DNA from: Thermogemmatispora carboxidivorans | Lineage (GTDB): Bacteria > Chloroflexota > Ktedonobacteria > Ktedonobacterales > Ktedonobacteraceae | Reading direction: 5' to 3' | DNA: 64,000 nt | Assembly: GCF_000702505.1 (NCBI RefSeq) | Contig: NZ_JNIM01000001.1 | Location: forward strand, 1,426,001 to 1,490,000 | Part shown: piece by piece, positions 8,042-16,580 of the stretch | Numbering within the stretch: the stretch's first letter is position 1 | Layout: every line of letters starts with the position of its first letter | Translations under genes and position numbers: made by a program | Notes under the pieces: model-generated | What the model saw: only the letters and a program-made list of their open reading frames with translations | Told to the model about the DNA's origin: nothing | Database searches by the model: none

Positions 8042-10084
8042 ATGTCGGAGCAGTCGCGCATTCTGGTAGTCACTGATGATGCAGAAGAGGGTCGGGCCAT
8101 GCTCACGGCCCTGCGCGCTGATGGGTATCTGGTTCAGGGGGTAAGCGGAACTGCCGAGGCTCTTCGCGTGCTCTGGCGCGAGATGCATCATCTTGTGATT
8201 GCTGAGCTGAGGCTGGCCAGTGCCGATGATTTTGAACTGGTGCGCTGGTTGCGCCTCTACTATCCACGCACTGCGGTGCTCTTATTGACTCCGCCCGAGG
8301 CAGGCGAAGAACGAACGCAGGCCCTTGAGCGCGGCGTGGCCGCCCTCGTTGATAAACCTCTCAGTCTGGAGCGACTACGGGCCGAGGTGCGGCGTCTGCT
8401 CACCCAACCGGGCTTTTCCGCCAGCCTGGACTCGTTTGATCTCCTCGACGTTATTCAGATTGTCACGCTGAGCCGTAAGAAAATCGCTCTCGTTGTCAGC
8501 ACGGACCAGGGCGAGCGTGGTGTCTTACGCTTCCAGAATGGCGAGCTGGTCTCGGCTGAGTATGGGGTGCTACGTGGGGAAGAGGCTTTTTTCGCCCTGG
8601 CTGCTCACCGCAATGGGACGGTCTCCTATCAGTCCTGGGACGGCGAGATTGCTCCGAATGTGGCTCAACCGCTCTCGCGCCTGATTCTGCAGGCGCTGCA
8701 GTACCGGGCAAGGCACGGCGCTGAGATGGGCAGCGGTGCCCTGCCGGCATTTGGGCCACAGGCCAGTAATGCCAGGCCGGAGCAGAAGCAGCTCTCGTTA
8801 GAGGAGATTGACGATACACCCTTTGGTCTATTAGGGGAGGAAGTGCAGATCTCAGCGACGCGAGAGGAGGCAGTTCCGAGCCGCGGCATGGCCGTCCCGG
8901 AAGGAGGAAGCGAAGACGGAGGCCGCGAGTGGTGGATGGCGACGGGCTATATGCCCAGGCTGGCTGGCAACGAGCCGCGGCGAGAGGCCGAGCCGGTTCA
9001 GAGCAGCGAAAGCGGAGCGCTGCCAGTGACTGGCCACCTGGCCGCTACCTCTGCCTCGGCCCCTGGCGTCAGCGTCGGGAGCACCGGGAAGATGCCAACT
9101 CCCAACCGCTTACAGCGTCTGCCCGCCTCTGATTCCGTAGAACTGCCCTCCTGGTTAACAGAGCAACCGACACACGCCGAACTCCCGCCGGTCATACCTT
9201 CTGCCCGATCCCCTTTGACTACCGGGCAGTTACCGGTCTTACCGACCCAAAGACAGGGGATGGCCTTCGGAGAAGAACGCGCTCCCGCACCTTCCTCTCA
9301 AAGCCCTGCCGCTGCCGGTCCTGAGCAGCCCCTGCATCGCCCTCTTTCGACTGATACAGGCATTCGACTGCGACGCATTGGGGGGAGCGAGGGTCAGCCT
9401 CCCCTGGCCTTCTCCAATCCAGCGAATACCGCTCCCAGTAGCGGACCGTTGCAGAGCCTTCTGTCACTTGGGCGAGGGAGTGGACCCTTGTCGCTCTCGC
9501 CCTCCGCGCCTCCTGGTGCGCATCAGGAGGGTCCCGCTTTGCCCGACACTGGGGCCCTGACTGGCCAACGCCCGGCAGTAGGATCGACCACCTCTGGCGC
9601 CTCACCAACGGGCAGTCTGCCAAGTGCAGGATTCGGGCCGCGCAGTGGACCTTTACCGGCTAACCTGACGGGCCCAGCCAGCGGCCAGAGTGGTTCCTTG
9701 CCGCGTGCCACCCGACGCAACATTAGCGCCATTGTCGCAGCCTTACAGACGCTAGGCTATGCCATCCCTGGTTTTGTGGCCACAGCGGTCCTGAGCATGG
9801 AGGGGCAGCCGATTGCTCAGGTCTCGGTTGACGATCTTGACCTCTCGCCAGTGGGCGGCCATCTCAAAGCAACCATACAGGGTATTCTCCGCTCGCTAGA
9901 GCTAGGTAGCTGGGGAGCCTATGAGGACCTTGTGGTGACAAGCTCCAACCATCGCTTGCTCCTGCGCCTCATCGAAGGTGGAAATGCCGCCTTCCATGTT
10001 CTGGTCACCACGCGCGAGGCCGACCTCAAAGAAAGCATGGAAGTCATGGCCAATGTTGAGGGAGCGATTGCCGCTGCGCTATAA
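8042..10084 (+). CDS. Receiver-DUF4388-linker-roadblock/LC7 protein
   Basis: The protein is 680 residues from the ATG at 8042, chosen over 8033 because GAGG then sits nine bases ahead. Residues 5-120 are a response-regulator receiver domain (RILVVTDDAEEG, conserved Lys in VDKPLS). The phosphoacceptor position is Glu55 (LVIAELRL) instead of Asp, so it may be locked in an active-like state. Residues about 125-230 match DUF4388/PATAN (LDSFDLLDVIQIVTLSRK). A long Pro/Ser/Gly-rich linker of about 320 residues follows. The last 120 residues resemble a roadblock/LC7 domain (ISAIVAALQTLGYAIPGFVA), used to regulate small GTPases of the MglA type. No GTPase is encoded nearby. A role in polarity or signalling is an inference. 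Confidence 0.8.
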   Translation: MSEQSRILVVTDDAEEGRAMLTALRADGYLVQGVSGTAEALRVLWREMHHLVIAELRLASADDFELVRWLRLYYPRTAVLLLTPPEAGEERTQALERGVAALVDKPLSLERLRAEVRRLLTQPGFSASLDSFDLLDVIQIVTLSRKKIALVVSTDQGERGVLRFQNGELVSAEYGVLRGEEAFFALAAHRNGTVSYQSWDGEIAPNVAQPLSRLILQALQYRARHGAEMGSGALPAFGPQASNARPEQKQLSLEEIDDTPFGLLGEEVQISATREEAVPSRGMAVPEGGSEDGGREWWMATGYMPRLAGNEPRREAEPVQSSESGALPVTGHLAATSASAPGVSVGSTGKMPTPNRLQRLPASDSVELPSWLTEQPTHAELPPVIPSARSPLTTGQLPVLPTQRQGMAFGEERAPAPSSQSPAAAGPEQPLHRPLSTDTGIRLRRIGGSEGQPPLAFSNPANTAPSSGPLQSLLSLGRGSGPLSLSPSAPPGAHQEGPALPDTGALTGQRPAVGSTTSGASPTGSLPSAGFGPRSGPLPANLTGPASGQSGSLPRATRRNISAIVAALQTLGYAIPGFVATAVLSMEGQPIAQVSVDDLDLSPVGGHLKATIQGILRSLELGSWGAYEDLVVTSSNHRLLLRLIEGGNAAFHVLVTTREADLKESMEVMANVEGAIAAAL

Positions 10085-10159
10085 TCCAAGATAATGAAGC
10101 CGTGCCTGTCATGACACGAGCACGCTGACGGGAAAGTCCGACTGGAGAGAGATACAGCG

Positions 10160-10291
10160 ATGAGTGAAGAGAGCCAGGGCAAATCGCCAAAAACTGAAGA
10201 GCAGCGCCGGAGAGATCAATACTCCTTCATCATTGGCATGATCATCGGAATGGTCATCCTCATAGCCTTTACTCTGCTCTTTAGTCACTAG
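10160..10291 (+). CDS. Small single-helix membrane protein (43 residues)
   Basis: This short open frame reads MSEESQGKSPKTEEQRRRDQ, then one hydrophobic helix of about 20 residues (SFIIGMIIGMVILIAF) and ends FSH. A purine-rich GGAGAGAG lies about 8 bases ahead of the ATG. The charged N-terminus (cytoplasmic by the positive-inside rule) and single helix suggest a membrane-anchored microprotein. It begins 75 bases after the roadblock gene and may share its transcript. No family recognised. Confidence 0.55.
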   Translation: MSEESQGKSPKTEEQRRRDQYSFIIGMIIGMVILIAFTLLFSH

Positions 10292-10445
10292 TTATTCGTC
10301 GGGTTGCTCGGGAGCCAGGCGGGGTGGGGAGAGCAACAGACCGCACATTGCGCGTTGGACAGCTTGGGTGCTCTATGGAACCCCATATCGTCTTGGGCGG
10401 CCAGCGACGAGGCAGCGACGAGGGCACGCCAGCGGCTGAGCGTTC

Positions 10446-11513
10446 TCATTCGGGCAGATCGTCCTGATGGCGAGGGCCTGGCGGCAGCGTCTCCAGCAGG
10501 AGAGGGAGATCGGCGAGCGTTCTCCTATCCGAGACATCGGTGGTGCGCCTTGGGGCTTTTTCAGTGGCTTTACGCGTACCCAGGCGAGTCCTCCCCGAGA
10601 CAGAGGGGGCTGCGCTCTTTCCTGCCTCCTCCTTGCCGCCCGCGCGGTCACGTCTGCCCGCTTCCTCGGCTGAAGAAGCCTCACTGGCTGGATGGCTACG
10701 AGCCTGTAACTCGCGAAGCTCCTTGGCGATGGCTAGCAGACCACTGCTCTCACGCTGCCTCTGAGATGACTCCCACGAAGAGAGAGAAGGAGCAAGCTCC
10801 TCAGTGATCGGGGGCGACTGCGGCTCCAGGACAGCTTCTGACAAGGGAGCATGGGCAGGTGAAGAGGCCTGTTCCCGTGCAGCTTTTTCCGGCTGACGCC
10901 GGGGAGGCACGCCAGATGCCTGCTGCTGGCGCTGTTGCCGGTGGCGGTTGATCTCCTGCTGGAGCCGTTCGCGCTCGTTGAGAAGGCGTTGTTGGAGTTG
11001 CTCCTGCTGATGCTGTTGCTGATCGCTATCCCGCTGAAGTCGCTGTCTCTCGTTAAGAACTTGCTGTTGAATACGCTCCTGACGCTGCTTCATCTCTAGT
11101 AAATCGCTGGTGGCTTCCAATTCGCGCAGACGAGATTCAAGCTGCTGGAGGGCATCGCGCATAGTACGGGCAAGGTGCTCCTGGGCTTGACGCTGTTGCT
11201 CATAGCGGAGAGCGAGGCGATTGACCTCGTTGTACTGCAAGAGAGCGGAGCGGGCTGCCTCTTCATTCCTCTGCCGAAGAGCCTGCTCGGCCTTTTGGAG
11301 CCAGGCTGCGGCCTCCTCTTGTTTCTCGCGCGCCCGGCGCTGGAGCTGGTGGGCAGTAGCGATAGCCGTTGCTACCTGAGTTTTCACCTGGACCAGCTGA
11401 TTGCGCATATCAAGCTGCAGCTGACGAAGAGATGACTGAGGATCAGGGGCCTTTTCAATGAAGGCATCGATATTGATATGCAGCAGCGTAAGGACACGTT
11501 CCAACAGGTTCAT
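10446..11513 (-). CDS. PspA/IM30 family membrane-stress protein with extended C-terminus
   Basis: The first 200 residues begin MNLLERVLTLLHINIDAFIE and continue as a long Gln/Glu/Arg-rich coiled coil (DPQSSLRQLQLDMRNQLVQVKTQV and onward). This is the PspA/Vipp1 pattern of a short amphipathic helix followed by a helical hairpin that coats stressed membranes. PspA proteins are usually 220-260 residues; this one has 355, the extra being a disordered Pro/Ser/Arg-rich tail. It lies downstream of flotillin and NfeD genes on the same strand, a combination known from envelope-stress operons. A 236-base gap separates it from flotillin, so it may have its own promoter. Confidence 0.8.
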   Translation of the reverse strand: MNLLERVLTLLHINIDAFIEKAPDPQSSLRQLQLDMRNQLVQVKTQVATAIATAHQLQRRAREKQEEAAAWLQKAEQALRQRNEEAARSALLQYNEVNRLALRYEQQRQAQEHLARTMRDALQQLESRLRELEATSDLLEMKQRQERIQQQVLNERQRLQRDSDQQQHQQEQLQQRLLNERERLQQEINRHRQQRQQQASGVPPRRQPEKAAREQASSPAHAPLSEAVLEPQSPPITEELAPSLSSWESSQRQRESSGLLAIAKELRELQARSHPASEASSAEEAGRRDRAGGKEEAGKSAAPSVSGRTRLGTRKATEKAPRRTTDVSDRRTLADLPLLLETLPPGPRHQDDLPE

Positions 11514-11749
11514 TGCTCATCCCTTTCCAAAGAGGCGTAGCGAATTCTACGATCAGCGGTTCCAATAGCAGGTAAGGGAAAGCGTAGTAGGAAGCCCCGG
11601 AAGCTTCCCGACGCCTTCCCTCCGGAGAGGGGGGCGAGCACTGTGCTAACGAGCAAGGACAATCCGGCAATAGCTCGCCCGACCTCGCTGACAGGAACGG
11701 TGCGTTGCGGCACTTGAGAATGGCTGCTGATTCGCCGAAAGCTTTCACC

Positions 11750-13312
11750 TCAAGCCTGATGGTTACTGACTCCAGAGCGATCGACCCCGGCCTCCGCCTC
11801 ACTGGCTCGCTCATCGCTGCTGGCGACCTGCTGATCAGTCTGGCCTTTAAGGGTAGGAACACGTGCCATCAGCTCATTGATACGTACGCCACTCAGCAGC
11901 TCAAAGAGAGCCGGAATCTGAGCTGCCATATTCATGATATCACCTGTGAGGCGGCTGGCGCCTACACCGTTAGCGCTATTACCAGTGGAAACAATGGTCA
12001 CCTTATCGACCTTGCTGAGCGGCTCAGCGATCGCGCGTACGATCTCTGGCATATTGGTCAGCAGCTTATCCAGCACAGCGGCCTGATTGTACTCGTGGTA
12101 AGCGGCGGCCTTCACCTTCATGGCCTCGGCCTCTGCTTCGCCCTTGGCGCGGATGACCTCGGCCTCTGCCAGGCCCCTTGCGCGGATGACCTCAGCCTCT
12201 GCCATACCGCGGGCCCGTGCGGCCTCTGCCTCGCCCATCCCGCGCATGCGTGCCGCATCAGCCTGGCCTTGGGCTTCGAGGATCAGGCGCTGCCGCTCGG
12301 CCTCTGCGACCGTCTCGATACGGCGGCGCTCGGCCTCAGCAGCCTTCTGGACGGTTGCCTGCAGCTCCAACTCGCGGCGCTGGATTTCGGCTTCCTGGAC
12401 GCGGATCTGGGCATGCTTCTCGACCTCAGTGACCTTGATAGCCTCCTCGACGACCTGCTGCTGCATGATATTGGCCTGGATATCGTAGGCCTTATCGGCA
12501 GCCGCCTGCTGCTTCTTCACCTCAGCATCAAAGGCTGCCTTCTTCAAGAGCAGGTCGCGCTGGTATTCTGCCTGCTTGGCCTGTGACTCGGCCTCGGCCT
12601 TGGAGCGCTCCTGATCGGCGAGCGAGCGAGCAACGGCTGCTTCACGTGCTGCCTGAGCCTGCTGGATTTGGGTATCGCGGGCTGCCAGGGCGGCGGCGAT
12701 ATCGGCCTGCTTGCGGATCTCTGCGATCTGTGGGCGTCCCATATTGGCGATGTAGTCATTCTTGTCGCGCACGTCCTTGATGGTAAAGGAAATGACCTCC
12801 AGGCCCATCTTCTCCATGTCGGCGCTGACCGTCTTGAGCATCTTAGCGCTCACGCTCTCCGGGTCCTTGACCAGGTCCTCGACGGTCAACTGGCCCACAA
12901 TCCCGCGCAAGTGTCCTTCCATCACCAGGCGGATCAGATTCTCGCGCTCCTGTTGGCTCTTACTCAGGAACTGCTCTGCTGCTGTCTTAATGCTTTCCTT
13001 GTCGGAGCGCACCTTGATCTGAGTGACCGCCTCGACATTGACAGCCACGCCCTGGGAAGTGTAGAGATCCTGGGCTGGCGCGACATCGAACGACATCAAT
13101 TCAAGAGGAAACTCCTGGGCGCGGCTGATCAGAGGGAAAACGAACTTAGCGCCGCCGGTGACCACATCGGTGCCGCCGGCGCCGTAGATGATCAAGGCTC
13201 GGTTAGGTCCCACCTTACGCAGCATGCTGGCCCAGAGGGCGATAGCGATGATGACCAGCACCACAAGCAGCAAGACGCCGCCGACGACCAGCCCGAGAAC
13301 GCCAGTGAACAT
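11750..13312 (-). CDS. Flotillin-like SPFH/band-7 protein
   Basis: The protein is 520 residues. An N-terminal membrane segment (about 5-30) is followed by the SPFH domain (VGPNRALIIYGAGGTDVVTGGAKFVFPL...VAVNVEAVTQIKV). A long Ala/Glu/Arg coiled coil follows (about 200-400), then the flotillin end region (NQAAVLDKLLTNMPEIVRAIAEPLSKVDKVTIV). The coiled coil has a visible internal repeat (GEAEAARARGMAEAEVIRARGLAEAEVIRA, split here only for counting), coded at about 12120-12250. Flotillins form membrane microdomains and scaffold membrane proteins. The upstream gene encodes NfeD, the usual partner, 40 bases away. Confidence 0.92.
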   Translation of the reverse strand: MFTGVLGLVVGGVLLLVVLVIIAIALWASMLRKVGPNRALIIYGAGGTDVVTGGAKFVFPLISRAQEFPLELMSFDVAPAQDLYTSQGVAVNVEAVTQIKVRSDKESIKTAAEQFLSKSQQERENLIRLVMEGHLRGIVGQLTVEDLVKDPESVSAKMLKTVSADMEKMGLEVISFTIKDVRDKNDYIANMGRPQIAEIRKQADIAAALAARDTQIQQAQAAREAAVARSLADQERSKAEAESQAKQAEYQRDLLLKKAAFDAEVKKQQAAADKAYDIQANIMQQQVVEEAIKVTEVEKHAQIRVQEAEIQRRELELQATVQKAAEAERRRIETVAEAERQRLILEAQGQADAARMRGMGEAEAARARGMAEAEVIRARGLAEAEVIRAKGEAEAEAMKVKAAAYHEYNQAAVLDKLLTNMPEIVRAIAEPLSKVDKVTIVSTGNSANGVGASRLTGDIMNMAAQIPALFELLSGVRINELMARVPTLKGQTDQQVASSDERASEAEAGVDRSGVSNHQA

Positions 13313-13352
13313 GACAGATACTCCTTACTTGCAAGGATAGCTTTCCTGTGTC

Positions 13353-14237
13353 TCAGAAGAGATCTTTGCCAGTAAGCAACTCAGAGCGATCATTGCCGTC
13401 CTGGTCCTGAAGGAGCGTGCGCAACTGCTCCAGCTCTGCTTCAGTAGGAGTACGCAGAGGCTGCTGTCCCGCTTCGCCTTCGAAGAACCGTTCCCAGGTC
13501 TCCACCTCAGCGATACCGTGTTCGTAGTGGAGGATAATCACCTCCTGTCCGCGGTCGATAGGCTGACCATCGACGCTACGGGCGGGCACGCTCTTATGCA
13601 AGCCGCCGGGCGAGACATAGATGACCTCGCCGATGCTATTCTGCCGGATCGGCAGGCTGACCTTGCCGATCAGGCCTGTACGGTCCGAGACATCCTGGAT
13701 GGTCTCGGCCTCGCTATCGCCGAAGATGCGGAAGAGCAGCGCCAGCACCAGCCCGGCCAGCAGCACACCTGCGATGAGGGCGACAAGTAGCGAGAAGAGC
13801 ACATCCAGATGGGTAGCATTATGGAAAACATAGCCAAAGAAGCCGAATCCGAGGAGGAAGAAAATCACGCTCCAGGGATTGACAAAGGTGAGTAGCTGAG
13901 AGAACCACGAAGAGGATGGTCCTTGAGCGGGCTGATCTTGGCCGTGGGCAAGGGTCCCATGTCCATGTCCCTGAAGGGCCTGACCGCTGTGGCCGGCGTG
14001 GACCAGGTCGGTCCCCGTATGGGCATGGAGGGCTGCCGAGCCCGGATGAACGTGGGGCAGATGCAGGTGTTGGGCAAGACCGTGTGGGCCGGTGGAGGTA
14101 TGGAAGGCACTGTCACCGGCATGGTGGGCCAGGCCATGCCCCAGGCCCCCGAGCAGCGCCGAGATAACCAAGAAAAAGGTCCCGAACAGGAAACAACCAA
14201 TAAAGACCAGCGAAAGCGGATCAGTGGCAATGACCAT
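13353..14237 (-). CDS. NfeD-like membrane protein with His-rich insertion
   Basis: I chose the ATG at 14237 because AAAGGAG lies seven bases ahead; the frame is open further upstream. The 294 residues comprise a first membrane helix (PLSLVFIGCFLFGTFFLVIS), a His/Gly-rich loop of about 65 residues (GHGLAHHAGD onward, over 15 histidines), two more helices (FVNPWSVIFFLLGFGFF and VLFSLLVALIAGVLLAGLVLALLF) and a C-terminal OB-like NfeD domain (GLIGKVSLPIRQNSIGEVIYVS). NfeD proteins act with flotillins in membrane quality control. The His-rich loop is unusual and could bind metal ions. Confidence 0.82.
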   Translation of the reverse strand: MVIATDPLSLVFIGCFLFGTFFLVISALLGGLGHGLAHHAGDSAFHTSTGPHGLAQHLHLPHVHPGSAALHAHTGTDLVHAGHSGQALQGHGHGTLAHGQDQPAQGPSSSWFSQLLTFVNPWSVIFFLLGFGFFGYVFHNATHLDVLFSLLVALIAGVLLAGLVLALLFRIFGDSEAETIQDVSDRTGLIGKVSLPIRQNSIGEVIYVSPGGLHKSVPARSVDGQPIDRGQEVIILHYEHGIAEVETWERFFEGEAGQQPLRTPTEAELEQLRTLLQDQDGNDRSELLTGKDLF

Positions 14238-14450
14238 AACCCGGCTCCTTTGCTGCTGCTGGTGCGCCTTTGCCCCCGGCTCGCCCGAGAGCATCGTCGC
14301 ACGCTTTTCCTTCAGATCCACTGTGTATAGACGCTTCACCTTTGCAGGTATACAACGCCATGACCCTTTTCCTGTTGAGCTGGGCCCCGAAGGAGGTGGG
14401 GGCCGGCCCGGCCTCACAAGGGGGCAGTCCTCGGGCTGGTTCAGTTCCAA

Positions 14451-14954
14451 CTAAGGAGTCAGCTCCTGTTCTGTGGCACCCGAGCCAGACGCTGTCAAGG
14501 CACGCACGAGCTGCTCTAGCTCAGCCAGGGGCAGGGCCAGCAGCTCGCTGAGGAGTGTCAGATAGCGACGTGGGTCCCTGGTTCGCGCCAGAGCTGTGAA
14601 AAAGCCGGCCACCTCTGGCTCTGTCTGCCATTCTTCTGCGCTGGCCTCCAGCCAGGTAGAGAGGCGGTCGCCCTCTTCAGCCACGTCGGTCAGCAGATCG
14701 GTACTGAAGTCGGGCGGGTCGCTCACCAGATAGCCGGGATGCACCTTGAAGAAGCGCGCCAGCAGATCGCGAGTGAAGGCTGTCAGATGGACGCGCTTCC
14801 CACTTTCCAGTTGCGACAGATAGGCCTGGCTGATGGTCTCACCGAGTTCCTTCTCCATAGCGGCGACAACTTCTGTCTGAGTCATAGGCCGATTGAGACC
14901 GCGTAGCTCTCCTTCCACCTTCCGTAAATGCCTGAGTTTCTCAGCGAGATCCAT
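14451..14954 (-). CDS. XRE-family transcriptional regulator
   Basis: This 167-residue protein has an N-terminal Cro/C1-type helix-turn-helix (residues about 5-75: MTQTEVVAAMEKELGETISQAYLSQLESGKR is the recognition region, with the typical SQLESGK). The acidic helical C-terminal half has no recognised fold. It is the first gene of the leftward NfeD-flotillin-PspA module and lies 213 bases from nfeD. Its own promoter holds two similar inverted repeats, which suggests autoregulation. GTGAGG sits four bases before the ATG at 14954. Confidence 0.85.
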   Translation of the reverse strand: MDLAEKLRHLRKVEGELRGLNRPMTQTEVVAAMEKELGETISQAYLSQLESGKRVHLTAFTRDLLARFFKVHPGYLVSDPPDFSTDLLTDVAEEGDRLSTWLEASAEEWQTEPEVAGFFTALARTRDPRRYLTLLSELLALPLAELEQLVRALTASGSGATEQELTP

Positions 14955-14964
14955 AGTGCCTCAC

Positions 14965-15020
14965 ATAGCTATTTGCTAAATCATCTTTTCTACTATAGCG
15001 ATCTGCTATCAACATGTCAA
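14965..15020 (-). promoter_or_regulatory. Promoter of the XRE gene with two operator-like inverted repeats
   Basis: On the minus strand, TTGACA (15015-15020) and TATAGT (14992-14997) have a 17-base spacer. ATAGC-N5-GCTAT (14995-15009) lies between them, and ATAGC-N5-GCTAA (14965-14979) lies exactly 30 bases away, over the start of the transcript. Spacing of about three helical turns fits cooperative binding of a dimeric repressor. Confidence 0.7.
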
Positions 15021-15100
15021 GAAAGGAAGACCAGAAAACACCTTGTACCATTGTGTTTTCCTGGGCTAGCCAGCCACGCATCCGCTGGGGCCGGCGCGGC

Positions 15101-15115
15101 TGGTACCTGGTACCA
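15101..15115. promoter_or_regulatory. Palindrome TGGTACC-T-GGTACCA
   Basis: A perfect 7+1+7 palindrome lies in the 123-base gap between the LysE gene end and the XRE promoter. A related TTGTACCA lies near 15042. It may be a regulator site or a simple cruciform; no assignment is possible. Confidence 0.4.
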
Positions 15116-15143
15116 TAGCTGTCTGACTGACGAGTCTCTGATC

Positions 15144-15812
15144 TTACAGCAAGTTACTCACTCCCTCGGCCAAGAGCAAGAGGCCGAGGGCTATCAGCAG
15201 CAGAGCGCTCAGGAGGAGCGCCCGGCGATAGAGTGGTCCCTGGAACCAGTGCCGGCTCCGGCTGACAGCGAAAGCAACAGCGAGCTTGCTGCCAACCAGG
15301 AAAGCGTAGAAGCCGAGCAGCAGCAAGATGGGACCGCCGACCCCCTGTTCCTCATAGTTACGGATCAGCAGCTGGGCCCCCACCGTCCCCCAGAAGAGAT
15401 AGGGATGGGGGTTGAGGGCATTGGTCAGGACGGCGCGCCAGAGGACGGTACCGCTGGCAGCAGTGGCGGAGACTGAGGGCGAGAGGGCCTGTGAAGGTGA
15501 AGCGCTATGAGCGTAGCGGTAGGCAGTCAAGGCTGTCTCGCCACCCAGATAGAGCACAAACAGCCCGCCGGCCACCGCCAGCCAGTCAAGGGCGCTGGGC
15601 GGCAACTGGCTGATCAGCAGAACAGCGAGCACGATGATCGGCAGATCCGTGATGAGTGCGGCCAGCGCCACAAGGTTGCCGGCGCGCCAGCCGCGCTGCA
15701 GTGTCTGGGTGATCACCAGGCCAAGCATTGGGCCCGGGGTGATACCAGCGGTGAAGCCGTAGGAGATACCCAAAATGAGAGCAGTTAACATCGGTGGCAC
15801 ACTGATTCTCAA
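15144..15812 (-). CDS. LysE-family amino-acid/metabolite exporter
   Basis: This 222-residue polytopic membrane protein has about six helices. The N-terminal GISYGFTAGITPGPMLGLVITQTLQRG carries the family's conserved G-x-T-P-G-P motif, and TNALNPHPYLFWGTVGAQLL matches the second conserved NP region. LysE/RhtB proteins export amino acids or related small molecules. The frame begins with TTG at 15812; an ATG at 15791 (MLTALILGISYG) is an alternative with no clear ribosome-binding site. Confidence 0.85.
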   Translation of the reverse strand: MRISVPPMLTALILGISYGFTAGITPGPMLGLVITQTLQRGWRAGNLVALAALITDLPIIVLAVLLISQLPPSALDWLAVAGGLFVLYLGGETALTAYRYAHSASPSQALSPSVSATAASGTVLWRAVLTNALNPHPYLFWGTVGAQLLIRNYEEQGVGGPILLLLGFYAFLVGSKLAVAFAVSRSRHWFQGPLYRRALLLSALLLIALGLLLLAEGVSNLL

Positions 15813-15878
15813 CCCGTTCCCCGTCCGGCTAGCCTCCTGGCTGCTGGCCGGCCCGGGGAATAACAGTCAGCCTGCTGC

Positions 15879-16580
15879 TTACTCGCTGAGCTTCTCTTTG
15901 AGGAAGCGCACAGCCAGCGGCCAGGCTTCGGCAGCGGCTTTCTCGTTGCCCATGCCATGCATCGGGTTCAGGAAGGCATGGCCCGCATCGTAGACCTTGA
16001 CGGTGATATCCTTGCTGGCCTCCTTGTAAACCCGCTCGACCTTCTCGACCTGCTCGATTGGGATGCTCTCGTCATGGCGCCCATAGATTGCCAGAATGGG
16101 AGCGGTCACGTGGGCCACATTCTCAGGCTGGGGATCGTAGCCGCCGGCGTAGAAGGGTACAACCGCTGCCAGGCCGGCATAGCGCTCAGCTACCTTATAG
16201 GTCAACAAGCCACCGACGCAGAAGCCAATCAGGCCGAGCTTCTTCGGCTCCACCGAAGGCATGGCCTTCAGGGTCTCCAAGGCCCCAATGATCTCCTTGA
16301 TGGCGCGATCCATCTTCTCATGGATCATCGTCATCATCATCTTGAGCGCATCATTTGGCTCCGTTGCAATTTTCCCGTGGTAGAGATCGGGCACAGCCAC
16401 GATGAAACCCTCGGTGGCCAGCTTCTGCGCCAAATCCTGAATATGGGGTTCAATACCCCACCATTCCTGAAGCATCACCACTCCAGGGTACTTCTGGTCA
16501 TCGTCCGGCTGAGCCAGGAAGGCATAGGCACCGTTGCCATTGACTTTGAGATCTATCAGCGAGGTACGTATGACTGCCAT
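15879..16580 (-). CDS. Dienelactone hydrolase family protein
   Basis: This 233-residue alpha/beta hydrolase has the DLH catalytic triad: nucleophile Cys121 in GFCVGG, Asp170 in YGRHDESIP and His201 in DAGHAFLNP. A conserved Glu39 (LQEWWG) normally holds the Cys. The length and spacing are those of carboxymethylenebutenolidase (ClcD-type), which opens lactone rings in chloroaromatic breakdown; many relatives act on other esters. AAGGAG lies ten bases before the ATG at 16580. No aromatic-degradation genes are adjacent. Confidence 0.88.
   Translation of the reverse strand: MAVIRTSLIDLKVNGNGAYAFLAQPDDDQKYPGVVMLQEWWGIEPHIQDLAQKLATEGFIVAVPDLYHGKIATEPNDALKMMMTMIHEKMDRAIKEIIGALETLKAMPSVEPKKLGLIGFCVGGLLTYKVAERYAGLAAVVPFYAGGYDPQPENVAHVTAPILAIYGRHDESIPIEQVEKVERVYKEASKDITVKVYDAGHAFLNPMHGMGNEKAAAEAWPLAVRFLKEKLSE

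Noticed and set aside
10128..10140. GGGAAAGTCCGA, recalling the conserved GGAAAGTCC of RNase P RNA
   Set aside because: The match is short, surrounding RNase P elements are missing and a small gene starts 20 bases later.
12120..12250. Direct repeats that look like a minisatellite
   Set aside because: They encode the Glu/Ala/Arg heptad-like repeats of the flotillin coiled coil and are explained by the protein.
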